Assembly (NCBI RefSeq): GCF_000496735.2
Contig: NZ_AYLO01000007.1
Location: forward strand, 1-60,115
Origin: Methyloglobulus morosus KoM1
GTDB lineage: Bacteria > Pseudomonadota > Gammaproteobacteria > Methylococcales > Methylomonadaceae
Length of the DNA stretch: 60,115 bases
Reading direction: 5' to 3'
Below are positions 45,301 through 54,237 of this stretch, piece by piece; position 1 is the stretch's first letter; every line of letters starts with the position of its first letter. The notes under the pieces are model-generated. The model did no database searches, was not told where the DNA came from, and worked only from the letters and a program-made list of their open reading frames with translations. Both the position numbers and the translations under genes were made by a program.

Positions 45301-45494
45301 CAGTTGTCGCATACAGTGTCGCCCTGCTACATGACTTGGGTAAAACGGTTATCGCCAAAGGGATTGAAACAGGGCGGCAACGGGACTATCTTAAAACCTG
45401 CGGTTGTGACCTGATCCAGGGGTATTTATTGAGTATGCCATTGCCGGCCAAAGAGGCGAAAGCGTTAATTGAGAAGCCAACTGATTTTGCTTGA
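42399..45494 (+). CDS. BvgS-like periplasmic-binding / PAS / degenerate GGDEF-EAL protein
   Basis: Order: signal peptide, bacterial extracellular solute-binding domain (SBP_3; about residues 95-330, IRIAYDGSLPPYSFINDQGK), membrane helix near 387-403, PAS (about 468-580), GGDEF-like (about 605-750) and EAL-like (about 785-1025). In place of GG(D/E)EF the sequence reads LEANKYALIL. EAL-like residues: EGLIRW for EALIRW, DNFGT for DDFGT, IIEIDP with Glu in place of the conserved Lys, AKGIE for AEGVE. It therefore probably binds or senses c-di-GMP, or transmits a periplasmic ligand signal, rather than turning it over. The start is doubtful: the first 50 residues are not protein-like, and TTG at 42552 (LDKNFAPYLIAFLFLVFAEV) gives a clean signal peptide. 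Confidence 0.88.
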   Translation: MILSYNIINRVSVGILRGRRCRAQPTKTSVVPCASSRTGQPISCYKPYPQLLDKNFAPYLIAFLFLVFAEVANGANEFKEVFPKQNHSAESVLQLTQEEQAWLIKHNTIRIAYDGSLPPYSFINDQGKIDGIAFEIMALLSKRLGINFTIYPNSDWGGLYKAGAKRKVDVIATMVNRAGRAEWFSFTRPYLTKSLVIVTKQDNPSINNRSDLAGKKVALVKGYQYGEQLESEFPSAKRIKVKSMLDSLNEVDKGRADAAILFLGTANYLQTKHQLNQLKIAAFYERNSANESIAVRKDWPILREIMQKGLDSLTEEEVQKIFAKWVVQGGVASTTEATIKKVPEKAQLSAQPIIKKVIEIEQQPPHTSIQKVVPKLTERSNETDKLTGAFLTILALLVLWFVIIRKQNKKKQHAKSDMLAPATHLASKQSPSVEIKDDQKNTQSQFEAVISPTIGQLGSTQQALPEFITHGTLRYELDSEGRFIDVSSEITDLLGYDKVDFMENYRRYLTDNPINQHLEGFVEAFMQGQPNNIYELEIIDADQDRHWLEVSGSPIYDGQGHCIGVEGTMRDITALRPGSILSATSPDYTGAVGNYPPQTLEGHLRLAIHTADERQQPLAVICMSLERLRLLDGNPLGFPNDEVCKQANKRLHTILRDTDTVHVLEANKYALILPETGEFAASLIVDKIRKTLQVPYLVDVQMIALDAKLGIAIYPDHGLEPESLIAKAELLSHGSVSENPVIGLPMGYGTAEDDSLKLQQDLVLALDECKVSLRASSPHNINALHRHSQFAVYYQGRHTLDDNTIKGFEGLIRWQHPELGLLLPAEFVNLVKDIGMFDVMTYWIIQQVSFQSLSWEEAGIRPKLMAINLSDLTSKQAVEVSRMANIVRETGAKTEWLVFSVPESEIATDPDSVMAVIDRLVEEGFAVAIDNFGTESSILPLLKTIPAQIIEIDPEFIRNLPDNAEDAAVVAYSVALLHDLGKTVIAKGIETGRQRDYLKTCGCDLIQGYLLSMPLPAKEAKALIEKPTDFA

Positions 45495-45680
45495 TGATCG
45501 AAGTAAATAACAAAGGGCATTGAAAAAAGACGCTCGCAATAGCTGGATTATTTTTAGAGGGCGTGAATCTTGTTTGTCGAATTATGGTCTTACGACTAAC
45601 AAGACCGTTCTCTTCTAGTGAATAAAGGGTAGTCACGGATAACTTAATAATTTCTTTTGGCGCTAAAGCTTACTTGAACA

Positions 45681-46679
45681 ATGAAGGCACTCTTTAATAA
45701 CCCCTCTATTCTTCTGTTATTTTTCCTTACAGGCTGTACTCCCATGATCCATCCGGTTGGAGAAAAAAACAACATCGCACAACTTACAGCTAATCTTTAT
45801 AAAACGGCAGATGGCGCTAGCCTGCCGCTGCACCAGTGGTTACCCAAAGCAGGGGATACTAAGGCTGTGCTTGTCGCTTTACATGGGTTTAATGATTATG
45901 GCCAGTTTTTTGATCAGCCGGGGAAGTATTTAATCCGCCAAGGTATTGCCTGTTTTGCTTACGATCAACGCGGTTTTGGGGGCGCTCCTAAACGTGGCTT
46001 ATGGGCTGGAGTTTCGACATATATCGACGATTTACGGGGCATGGTCCAATTACTAAAACAGCGTTATCCCCATCAGCCCATTTATTTGTTGGGCGAAAGC
46101 ATGGGTGGGGCCGTCATCATTACGGCGTTGAGCCAAATACCTATGCCGGGAATCGAAGGGATCATTCTCGTGGCTCCGGCGCTTTGGGCACGCCAAACCA
46201 TGCCCTGGTATCAAACCAGCTTATTATGGACATTAGCCCATACCTTTCCTTGGTTAACATTAACCGGCAAAGGCATCCGCGTTCAGGCCTCTGATAATAT
46301 CGAAATGCTAAGGGCATTGGGAAAGGATCCGATGGTTATCAAGAAAACGCGTGTAGAAGCTATTTATGGGCTAACAAACTTAATGGATGCGGCATTTAGT
46401 AACGCAGGCCAGTTGCACGGCAATACCTTGATTCTCTACGGTGAGAATGACGAGATTATTCCGAAAAAGCCGACTTACGACTTTTTGCAGCGATTTTTGA
46501 GCGTTGCAGGGGACAAAAAAACCGTCGCGTTTTATCAGCAAGGCTACCACATGTTGTTACGTGACTTGAATGCGTCAATAATCTGGAAAGACATCGTGTC
46601 TTGGATGAGGCATGATACGGCTAAGTTGCCATCAGGCGCGGATCTTCGTGCCAGTGAGATATTAACGCCGATTTCGTAA
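45681..46679 (+). CDS. Lysophospholipase-like alpha/beta hydrolase lipoprotein
   Basis: The 332-aa protein has a lipoprotein signal peptide with lipobox FLTGC near residue 19. The hydrolase_4 fold follows: LVALHGFNDYGQFF (oxyanion), CFAYDQRGFGGAPKRG, LGESMGGAV with nucleophile Ser, GENDEIIP with the Asp, and GYHMLLRD with the His. These belong to the monoacylglycerol lipase/lysophospholipase group. Anchoring in the envelope puts it where it could act on lipids released by remodelling. It stands alone between two unrelated neighbours. Confidence 0.91.
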   Translation: MKALFNNPSILLLFFLTGCTPMIHPVGEKNNIAQLTANLYKTADGASLPLHQWLPKAGDTKAVLVALHGFNDYGQFFDQPGKYLIRQGIACFAYDQRGFGGAPKRGLWAGVSTYIDDLRGMVQLLKQRYPHQPIYLLGESMGGAVIITALSQIPMPGIEGIILVAPALWARQTMPWYQTSLLWTLAHTFPWLTLTGKGIRVQASDNIEMLRALGKDPMVIKKTRVEAIYGLTNLMDAAFSNAGQLHGNTLILYGENDEIIPKKPTYDFLQRFLSVAGDKKTVAFYQQGYHMLLRDLNASIIWKDIVSWMRHDTAKLPSGADLRASEILTPIS

Positions 46680-46835
46680 ATACCTGTGAAGAAGCCCTGA
46701 TTAAATCCTCCGACAGGTTTTCTTCAACGGGCCCGGGACGGACGGTAACGTGTTGTACCGTTCGGGGTTGGGCTTGCAGTCCAGGCCTTCATTGGGTAGG
46801 GCGAGCCAGAGGTAATAGCTTTTTCCGGAATTCTT

Positions 46836-47648
46836 TTAGATTTTCGGTTGCCCCAGGTTCGACATTTGCCTGAGTATCCAGCGTTGCCTCCTTAGCAAGT
46901 AAGCGGAGGGTCGAGCAGCCTTCAACAAGACTGGGTTGGGCAGCGTTGCCGCGAGTAATGCGGCTTGAGGACGGGAGATACTTCTTGCAGGGATACCAAA
47001 ATACTGTTGGCTTGCCGTTTCTATCCCAAATAAATGGTCGCCGAATTCTGCAATGTTTAGATATACTTCGAGTATCCTTTCTTTAGTCCACAATAATTCA
47101 ATCAATAAGGTGAACCAGGCTTCTATGCCTTTACGCAAAAAACTTTTGGCCGGTGTCAGGAATAAATTCTTGGCAACTTGCTGGGATATAGTGCTGGCTC
47201 CCCTTAGCTTACCGCCATCTTTATAATCCTCGATTGAGGACTGTATGGAATCGATGTCAAAACCGAAATGCTCAGGAAAGCGCTGGTCTTCTGATGCCAT
47301 GACGGCGGCGGATGCATTGGGCGAAATGTTGTTTGCGTTAACCCATCGGTATCGTATGCTTTTAAATGTGCCTTCATGGATGAGGTCTTCATAATGGCGG
47401 TACATCATAAAGGCTGAGGTAGGCGGTGGTAGCCAGCGCAGAAGTCCGCATAAAATGATGGAAAATACCAAGAAGAAAATTAGCAGTAAACTTACAAGTT
47501 GCCGCAATTTGGCAAAAAAAGGAGGGAACGGCCTGTTTTTGGATGGTCTTGATTTTGTTGCCAAGCTAATGCACGAAAGTGTCAGGCAGTTTAAATGATT
47601 GCTTACTGGGGCATGCTCTTGCAAAGCATTTTCTGGCGGTTGCCGCAC
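46836..47648 (-). CDS. mtgA: Monofunctional biosynthetic peptidoglycan transglycosylase
   Basis: Polymerises lipid II glycan strands at the inner-membrane surface. GT51 motifs: AAVMASEDQRFPEHFGFD (motif 1 with catalytic Glu), GASTISQQVAKNLFL (motif 2), KERILEVYLNIAEFG (motif 3-4). One N-terminal membrane helix (LVSLLLIFFLVFSIILCGLL). Length from the chosen start is 270 aa; E. coli MtgA has 242, so a start 20-30 residues later is likely, perhaps non-ATG. No ribosome site settles it. Confidence 0.92.
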   Translation of the reverse strand: MRQPPENALQEHAPVSNHLNCLTLSCISLATKSRPSKNRPFPPFFAKLRQLVSLLLIFFLVFSIILCGLLRWLPPPTSAFMMYRHYEDLIHEGTFKSIRYRWVNANNISPNASAAVMASEDQRFPEHFGFDIDSIQSSIEDYKDGGKLRGASTISQQVAKNLFLTPAKSFLRKGIEAWFTLLIELLWTKERILEVYLNIAEFGDHLFGIETASQQYFGIPARSISRPQAALLAATLPNPVLLKAARPSAYLLRRQRWILRQMSNLGQPKI

Positions 47649-47723
47649 TCATATTCAGCAGTGGAATACAGTTAAGCTGTCGAAACAAAATGCGGTACCG
47701 CTCAGATTATTGCCGTATCAAAT

Positions 47724-48182
47724 TCACTCGACTTCCGTTTTTTCCAAATTGCCTTTCTTGTCTATCAACACATTCCAGGACTTGCCTCCTGTTTCCAGGA
47801 CGACATCAAACTCTTCGCCAGCCCCATTGGGGTTAACCACCAAAACGGCCTGTTTTACATGGTAATCTTTGAAGTCGGCTTTTAACTTTTCTTTACTGTC
47901 AGTAAACATCATGTCGTCGGCGGCAATGATAAGGCCAGAAACAAAGAAATGCCCGTCAGTCCGATAGTAATCAACAAATTTCTCTTCACCTTCTTTGTAA
48001 TAAATTTTTAACAACTCTTGGGCGAAATGCGATTTTTTCTCAGCGGCAAAATCCAATGCGTTGGGATGTTTCTTATAAATTTGGTCCATGATTGTGGTAG
48101 GAATTCCCTCTTTTCCAATTTTTTCAGCATTTGCAGAAATACTTAGAAATATCAAACAAAGACTTAACAATAACTTGTGCAT
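47724..48182 (-). CDS. Exported PepSY-like protein of unknown function
   Basis: The 152-aa protein has a clear signal peptide (MHKLLLSLCLIFLSISANA), then a small alpha/beta domain: GIPTTIMDQIYKKHPNAL, a middle region (IYYKEGEEKFVDYYRTDGHF) and C-terminal EEFDVVLETGGKSWNVLID. The KHPNA-type helix and the GKSWNVLIDKKG strand pair resemble PepSY or BLIP-like proteins of the periplasm. Function is unknown. It lies 75 bases upstream of mtgA on the same strand. Confidence 0.8.
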   Translation of the reverse strand: MHKLLLSLCLIFLSISANAEKIGKEGIPTTIMDQIYKKHPNALDFAAEKKSHFAQELLKIYYKEGEEKFVDYYRTDGHFFVSGLIIAADDMMFTDSKEKLKADFKDYHVKQAVLVVNPNGAGEEFDVVLETGGKSWNVLIDKKGNLEKTEVE

Positions 48183-48534
48183 TTTTATAATTACCTGTAG
48201 TTTTAGTTTTTTTTGTTTTTCGATAACGCATCGTGTGTTGCATTATCACCCTTCATCCGAGAATTATTTCCTATATTAGGCAAGCCCATTGGCCTTAGCC
48301 TTCAAAGAATCAATCAAAAATAATTGAGTTGAAAAGTTTGTGGACAAGGAAAAATAACAGGCTTGCAATAAGCATACAAGTAATAATTGCTCTTATTCAT
48401 CATTAAGCGGTGGCTATATTGCCATAGATCAAAGATTATGGGTAATCCAGAGGATCAATAAGTCCGAATTGTAAATCTCACGAAGCGAATTGACGTTACT
48501 TGTCTTTTTAGGGAAATAAACTTTTTCAGCTTTA
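48183..48534. other. Intergenic region with a possible FNR-type half-palindrome
   Basis: No gene is seen in this AT-rich 352-base stretch upstream of the PepSY-like gene. TTGCCATAGATCAA (48419-48432) matches the FNR/Anr consensus TTGAT-N4-ATCAA in 8 of 10 fixed bases. This could tie the downstream gene to oxygen, but one imperfect site by eye is weak evidence. Confidence 0.35.
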
Positions 48535-49359
48535 TTACAAGTGGAATTTCGCTACACTAAGCTGTTGCTTCAATCCTCTCAGGAATTCCTTGCCACTTTG
48601 GGTTGAAAGCTCCGCAAATTCGGGGAGTTTTTCATTGGTCACCAAGTGCCAGCGGCGCAATAGCTTTTTTAATTGCATTTGTTCGTTTTCGGTAAAGTGG
48701 TGGCGGCTTAACAGGTCGGTTAATTCCGATAATTCCGTTTTAGTAAGAAGGGCGGCAAGTCGGGCTAATTCTTTCAAAATGGCCGCAATGGTCTCTAGTT
48801 GTGCGTCGATAAGTCCGGTTACCCATTTGGGTTGAATGTTTCGGGCTGATGATGTTTCGTTGTCAGAGACGATTTTCAGGCTTTGGATCAATTCACCGGA
48901 AGAAAACCGTATTGCCGTTTCATAAAAAGCAGAGGACTCCATGTCGCAAAGATCCCGTTCCGGGTAGATGAGTTGTGGCCTTGCCACCGTTTTAAGGCTA
49001 TGGGTGGGGCAGGGCGGTGTAAATACTAAAGGAGGAAAATGTCGTCGACCACTATCGCCGTCAGTGACTTTGTCGATCAAATAGACACTACCGATAGGGT
49101 AATTTTTATGGCCGGCAATGCCTACATTGAGCATGACTGGATTTTTGGCTGATGAAAAAATGGCCAGCGTATAAGCGACAGCCGCAGCCATCGCGTTTTT
49201 GCCGATACCGGTAACGGTTAGGCATAGTGCCTTGTTGGTATAAACGTCAAAGCTATGGATTGCCGTGTCTTTTTTAAGGCGATAAAAATCAATTAATAGT
49301 TTTGCCTCGCAGGGTAAGGCAGTGTAAATGAAGGTATTGGGAGGCGTGTCGGCTTTCAT
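48535..49359 (-). CDS. Nucleoside phosphorylase-like protein with helical C-terminal extension
   Basis: The N-terminal 180 residues resemble the purine nucleoside phosphorylase/MTA-SAH nucleosidase family: FIYTALPCEAKLLIDFY, LTVTGIGKNAMAAAVAY, NVGIAGHKNYPIGSVYLID, CDMESSAFYETAIRFSSG and SLKIVSDNET. The DMESSA segment includes the base-binding and catalytic region. About 90 residues of charged helix follow that are not usual in the family. Substrate is not decidable here. It begins ATGAAAGCCG and is upstream of the PepSY-like gene by about 350 bases. Confidence 0.82.
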   Translation of the reverse strand: MKADTPPNTFIYTALPCEAKLLIDFYRLKKDTAIHSFDVYTNKALCLTVTGIGKNAMAAAVAYTLAIFSSAKNPVMLNVGIAGHKNYPIGSVYLIDKVTDGDSGRRHFPPLVFTPPCPTHSLKTVARPQLIYPERDLCDMESSAFYETAIRFSSGELIQSLKIVSDNETSSARNIQPKWVTGLIDAQLETIAAILKELARLAALLTKTELSELTDLLSRHHFTENEQMQLKKLLRRWHLVTNEKLPEFAELSTQSGKEFLRGLKQQLSVAKFHL

Positions 49360-49547
49360 TGGCTGTTTGGATATCGAAAAAAGCCCCTTATCTCTTTAAC
49401 GCCCTTCCAATGAACTCTTTGGAAGAGGTTAAAAGACCGGGGAATAAGCGGCTTATTGCGGTGAACATTCTATCAGCAACTTTTAACTGGACGAATTTCA
49501 AAGGGAATTGCTGTCACAACCTATTGCAATTACCTTAGTCACAGCAA

Positions 49548-50999
49548 TTACTTTGCCAAAGCCTTACTGGATTCGGCTTCCCATTCCCAGCCCCCGCCCA
49601 AGGCTTTGTATACGGCAACGACTGCCGTGGCGGTATCGGTTTCAGTTTGTGCCAATTGATCCTGGGTTTCCAAAAGCCTGCGTTCGGCATCGAGGACGGC
49701 GAGGAAATCCGACACGCCATCTTCATAACGCAACCGCGCCAACCGACTGGCTTTCTCGCCCGATTTTACGGCTTCCTTGTAGTAATCCCGACGGGTTTGT
49801 AATTGACCGAATGCGACCAGGGCATTTTCGGTTTCTTCCAGGGCTTGCAGCACTGTTTTTTCGTATAAGGCAAGATTCGCTTCCTTGTTCGCTTTGGCTG
49901 CATTGATTTGCGCGTACACCCTACCCAAATTGAACGCGGCCCACTGGATGGACGGGCCGAACGAATAGGTGTTGCCGCCCGTTGCACCCAAACCGGCAAA
50001 GGTTCGCGCTTCCAAGGCGACATTGCCGTTAAATGTCACCCTAGGGAACAGATCGGCGGTGGCAATGCCAATTTCTGCCGTCGTTGCCGCCAGGTTTCGT
50101 TCAGCGAAGGCAATATCGGGTCGTCTACGGAGCAAGTCCGCCGGATGGGCGATGGCGACTATTTTGGGTACGTGCGGTAATTCTTTGGGTTGCTTAAGGG
50201 CGGTATACAATTTTTCCGGCGTTTGCCCCTGTAAGACCGCGATTCGATGGACGGCACTTCGGATGTGGGTTTCCAAGGGAGGAATGGTCGCTAAAGTCGA
50301 GTTGAGCTGTTCTTCTGCCCGTGCCGTATCCAAGGCAGTCCCTAAACCCCCGCGCAGGCGAGACTGGGTAAATTTCAGGGTAGCAGCCTGGTTTTCCGCA
50401 TTTTTTTGGGCGACTTCCAATTGGTGTTGCGTACCTCTCAACTCAAAATAATTGCGTGCAATTTCCGCACTAAAGCTGACCATTGCATCGCGTCGCTGTG
50501 CCGCAAAGGCTTCGGCCTCGTAGCTTTTAGCTTCAATTGAACGGCGAACCCGTCCGAAAAAGTCCAGTTCCCAGGTTGCATCGAATCCGACGTTCATCAA
50601 ATTGAATCCTGGGAGGCGAGTCCCAAAGACCCCTATGCTGCGTTGCAAGTATTTTTGGGAAGCGCTGGTTGTGACCGTAGGGAATAAGTCGAATTGGCTT
50701 TTGGAACGTAATGCCCTGGCCTCCTGGAGCTTGGCTGTGGCGATCCGAATATCGGGATTCGACCGGAATCCTTCAACGATGAGTTTATTCAATGTCTCAT
50801 CATGAAAGGCTTCCCACCAACGGATTTCGATATGCGTTGCCTGCAACGAGACGTCAGCGTCATTGTGAAATTTGGCAGGTATCGGAAAATCGGGCTGGCT
50901 ATAATCTGGGCCGACTGGCGCGCAGGAAATGAGCGTTAGGCTAAACACGGCGGTAACCGTGAAGACCAGCCTATCCCGCATAAGGTTTAAATAGGGCAT
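49548..50999 (-). CDS. RND efflux outer-membrane lipoprotein (OprM/NodT-type)
   Basis: Outer-membrane channel of the tripartite pump. From Met at 50999 the lipoprotein signal reads MPYLNLMRDRLVFTVTAVFS with the lipobox Cys at about residue 26 (LISC). The body has the two TolC-like repeats of the OEP family: RSNPDIRIATAKLQEARALR, YFELRGTQHQLEVAQ, RRRPDIAFAERNLAATTAEI and ALEETENALVAFGQLQTRRD. The start could also be 50981 or 51056; the last overlaps the RND stop. Length is 483 aa. It is the last gene of the efflux operon. Confidence 0.92.
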   Translation of the reverse strand: MPYLNLMRDRLVFTVTAVFSLTLISCAPVGPDYSQPDFPIPAKFHNDADVSLQATHIEIRWWEAFHDETLNKLIVEGFRSNPDIRIATAKLQEARALRSKSQFDLFPTVTTSASQKYLQRSIGVFGTRLPGFNLMNVGFDATWELDFFGRVRRSIEAKSYEAEAFAAQRRDAMVSFSAEIARNYFELRGTQHQLEVAQKNAENQAATLKFTQSRLRGGLGTALDTARAEEQLNSTLATIPPLETHIRSAVHRIAVLQGQTPEKLYTALKQPKELPHVPKIVAIAHPADLLRRRPDIAFAERNLAATTAEIGIATADLFPRVTFNGNVALEARTFAGLGATGGNTYSFGPSIQWAAFNLGRVYAQINAAKANKEANLALYEKTVLQALEETENALVAFGQLQTRRDYYKEAVKSGEKASRLARLRYEDGVSDFLAVLDAERRLLETQDQLAQTETDTATAVVAVYKALGGGWEWEAESSKALAK

Positions 51000-51039
51000 T
51001 ACCCAAGCAACCCGTATCAAGTTGACTAAGCGCGTTAAG

Positions 51040-54000
51040 TTAGTTTCCGATATCATGGTTTTCCGGCCTGGATTCAGGATTGGGTTTTGATTTTCGTTCA
51101 GCCCATCCTTGAAGAACGACATAAAATATCGGAGTAAACAACAATCCGAAAAAAGTGACCCCCAGCATACCGGAAAACACGGGTATCCCCAGTGCCTGGC
51201 GCATTTCGGCACCGGCTCCGGTCGCAAAGACCAACGGCAACACGCCCATGATGAACGCAAACGAGGTCATTAAAATCGGCCTGAATCGAAGCTTGCACGC
51301 ATCCAATGCAGCAACATCCCTTGCTACGCCTTCATCCCGCCGAGCTTTCGCAAATTCGACGATTAAGATGGCATTTTTGCAAGCCAAGCCGACTAAAACC
51401 AATAAGGCAATTTGGGTAAAGATATTATTGTCGCTACCGGTTGTCCATAACCCGGCCAGCGCACACATCAAGGTCATCGGCACGATCAGGATAATCGCCA
51501 GCGGCAATACCCAGCTTTCGTACAAGGCCACCAGGACCAGGAACACCAAGATGCTCGAAAGCAGAAAAACATACATGGCGGTATCGCCCGCCAGTATTTG
51601 CTGGTATGTCAGTTCCGTCCATTCAAAGCCCATCGAAAGCGGTAAATTGTTGGTCAACAAGTCTTCTACTAAGTTGACGGCTTGCCCCGAACTAAAACCA
51701 GGCGCGGCCGCACCATTAATTTCTGCGGACGGAAACATGTTATAACGCACAACCCGATCTGGGCCGCTGATTTGCCGTACCTTTATCAGCTCGTCCAAGG
51801 GCAGCATCTCGCCGTTTTGGTTGCGGGTTTTCAGCTTGCCGACATCTTTCGGTTCGCGCCGAAAAGACCCGTCTGCTTGGGCAGTCACCTGAAAAGTTCG
51901 CCCGAACAAATTCAAGTCGTTGACATACAAAGAACCCAGGTAGATTTGCAGGGTTTCGAATATATCGGACAGTGGTATGCCTTGAGACTTAGCTTTCACC
52001 CGGTCAATGTCAGCATAAAGCTGGGGTACGTTATTTTGGAAACTGGAAAACAAGCCGACCAAGTTCGGTGTACTGCGGCCTTTCTCCAAGGCTGATTGGA
52101 GGGCATTATTTAAGGCATCAAAGCCCTGGTTTCCCCGGTCTTGCACCTGCACCTTAAACCCCCCCAGGCTACCTAGGCCGAGAATAGGCGGCGGTGGAAA
52201 AACGCCAATAAACGCCTCTTTAATACCGGCAAGCTTAGGTTGCAATTCGCCAAGGATTCGACCTGCCGACAGTCCTTGGGCGACCCGATCCTCAAACGGC
52301 TTTAGCGGCACAAAGATAGTCCCTGTATTCGAGGTATTGGCGCCACTAACGACAGAGAAGCCAGGAAATGCTACCGCACCCTGTACGCCCGGTTGCGCAA
52401 GGATAATTTCCGAAGCCTTATGTATGACAGCGTCCGTACGTTCCAATGATGCCGCCTCGGGTAACTGGGCAAAAACGACCAAATAACCTTTGTCTTGCAT
52501 GGGGATGAAGCCGCCTGGCACTTGCTTAAATTCGAAGCCCGTCAATACCAACAGCCCTAGGTAAACTAAGGCAACCAGACCGGCAAACCGGAACAGGCGG
52601 CGTACTAGCCCAGAATAAAGCATCGCACTTGCATCGAAACCTTTATTGAACAACTTGAAAAACCAGCCGAGGATTCGGTCGATAATCTGGGTAACAAGGT
52701 CTTGCTTCCCATGATGCGGCTTTAATAACAATGCCGCAAGTGCAGGGCTTAAGGTCAAGGAGTTAAACGCCGAGATCAAGGTTGAAGCGGCAATAGTCAA
52801 TGCGAACTGCTTATAAAATTGTCCGTTAATTCCAGGAACGAAGGCGGAAGGAATGAAGACGGCACCCAATACTAATGAGATGGCGATAATGGGACCGGTC
52901 ACTTCCTGCATCGCGCGATAAGAGGCCTCCTTCGGCGTTAATCCCAGCGCGATGTTTCGTTCTACGTTTTCAATGACAACAATGGCATCATCCACGACAA
53001 TTCCGATAGAAAGCACCAAGCCGAACAGGGTGAGATTATTAATCGAAAACCCCATCACCGCCATGACTGCAAAGGTACCGACGATGGATATAGGCACGGC
53101 AATTAAGGGTATGATAGCCGCCCGCCAACTTTGTAAAAAGATAAGCACGACAATGACCACTAAGGCCAGGGCTTCGAAGAAGGTATGGATGACCGCTTCA
53201 ATGGACTGTTCAACAAAGATGGTCGTGTCATACACAATGTGGTAATCGATGCCTTCAGGAAATCGTTGCTTTAAACTCGCCATCGAAGACTTGATTTGCT
53301 CGGCGGTTTCCAGTGCGTTTGCCCCTGGCCGTAGCGAGATGGGCATTGCGACGGCTTCCTTGTTATCCAACTGGCTGCGTAAGGAATAACGGCTTGCGCC
53401 CAATTCAATTCGGGCCACATCGCGCAATTTGACCGTGCTGCCGCCTTCACCGTACTTTACGATGACGTCTTCAAACTGCTCCACGCTGGTCAAGCGCCCC
53501 ATCGTATTAATGTTAAGCTGAAATTCGGGGCTATTATCTAAGGGTGGTTGCCCGATAACGCCCGCCGCAACCTGGACATTCTGTTCCCTGATCGCACGTA
53601 TTACATCGCTGGCGGTCAGCCCATGGGCGGCAATTTTTTCTGGATCCAGCCACACCCGCATACTGTAGTCGCCCGCGCCGAATGTCCTCACATCTCCGAC
53701 GCCTTTCAAGCGGAGCAATTGGTCTTTGATGTTGAGCAGGGCATAATTGGACAGGTAGAGCTGGTCATACCGTTTATTGGGCGAAATCAAATGGATAACC
53801 AATAGAATATCCGGCGAGGCTTTCTTGGTGGTTACGCCTAGCCTACGTACATCTTCCGGGAGTTTTGGCAAGGCGTTAGCAACCCGGTTTTGCACCTGCA
53901 TCTGGGCAATATCGAGGTTGGTGCCGATTTCAAAGGTGATAGTCAATTGCATTTGTCCGTCACTAGTGGATTGCGAGGACATATAGAGCATTTTTTCAAC

Positions 54001-54219
54001 CCCATTCACTTCTTGCTCTATCGGGGCAGCCACGGTTTCGGCAATGACTTTGGGATTGGCACCGGGGTAATTGGCAGAAACCAGGATAGTGGGCGGCGTG
54101 ACTTCAGGGTATTGCGCGATAGGTAAGGTAAACAGGGCGATACCGCCAATCAGCGTTATTACAATGGATAACACAATGGCAAACCGGGGGCGGTCAATAA
54201 AGAAGGCAGTGAAGTTCAT
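51040..54219 (-). CDS. RND multidrug efflux permease (HAE1, AcrB/MexF-type)
   Basis: Proton-driven inner-membrane pump subunit, 1,059 aa. It starts MNFTAFFIDRPRFAIVLSIV, the standard HAE1 opening. The proton-relay aspartates are present in IVVDDAIVVIENVERN (TM4), and the TM10 Lys is in CKNAILIVEFAKARR. Two porter loops and docking domains are of normal length. YFLP-like hallmarks of the MexF/BpeF branch are suggested by QVAAGVIGQPPL and FNSLTLSPALAALLLKPH. It follows the adaptor gene by 18 bases. Substrates are not visible. Confidence 0.95.
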   Translation of the reverse strand: MNFTAFFIDRPRFAIVLSIVITLIGGIALFTLPIAQYPEVTPPTILVSANYPGANPKVIAETVAAPIEQEVNGVEKMLYMSSQSTSDGQMQLTITFEIGTNLDIAQMQVQNRVANALPKLPEDVRRLGVTTKKASPDILLVIHLISPNKRYDQLYLSNYALLNIKDQLLRLKGVGDVRTFGAGDYSMRVWLDPEKIAAHGLTASDVIRAIREQNVQVAAGVIGQPPLDNSPEFQLNINTMGRLTSVEQFEDVIVKYGEGGSTVKLRDVARIELGASRYSLRSQLDNKEAVAMPISLRPGANALETAEQIKSSMASLKQRFPEGIDYHIVYDTTIFVEQSIEAVIHTFFEALALVVIVVLIFLQSWRAAIIPLIAVPISIVGTFAVMAVMGFSINNLTLFGLVLSIGIVVDDAIVVIENVERNIALGLTPKEASYRAMQEVTGPIIAISLVLGAVFIPSAFVPGINGQFYKQFALTIAASTLISAFNSLTLSPALAALLLKPHHGKQDLVTQIIDRILGWFFKLFNKGFDASAMLYSGLVRRLFRFAGLVALVYLGLLVLTGFEFKQVPGGFIPMQDKGYLVVFAQLPEAASLERTDAVIHKASEIILAQPGVQGAVAFPGFSVVSGANTSNTGTIFVPLKPFEDRVAQGLSAGRILGELQPKLAGIKEAFIGVFPPPPILGLGSLGGFKVQVQDRGNQGFDALNNALQSALEKGRSTPNLVGLFSSFQNNVPQLYADIDRVKAKSQGIPLSDIFETLQIYLGSLYVNDLNLFGRTFQVTAQADGSFRREPKDVGKLKTRNQNGEMLPLDELIKVRQISGPDRVVRYNMFPSAEINGAAAPGFSSGQAVNLVEDLLTNNLPLSMGFEWTELTYQQILAGDTAMYVFLLSSILVFLVLVALYESWVLPLAIILIVPMTLMCALAGLWTTGSDNNIFTQIALLVLVGLACKNAILIVEFAKARRDEGVARDVAALDACKLRFRPILMTSFAFIMGVLPLVFATGAGAEMRQALGIPVFSGMLGVTFFGLLFTPIFYVVLQGWAERKSKPNPESRPENHDIGN

Positions 54220-54237
54220 GGCAGATACGGGTTGATA

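Noticed and set aside
49405-49426. CTTCCAA/TTGGAAG hairpin upstream of the nucleoside phosphorylase-like gene
   Set aside because: Seven-base stem without a T run or conserved setting; too little to call a regulatory element.
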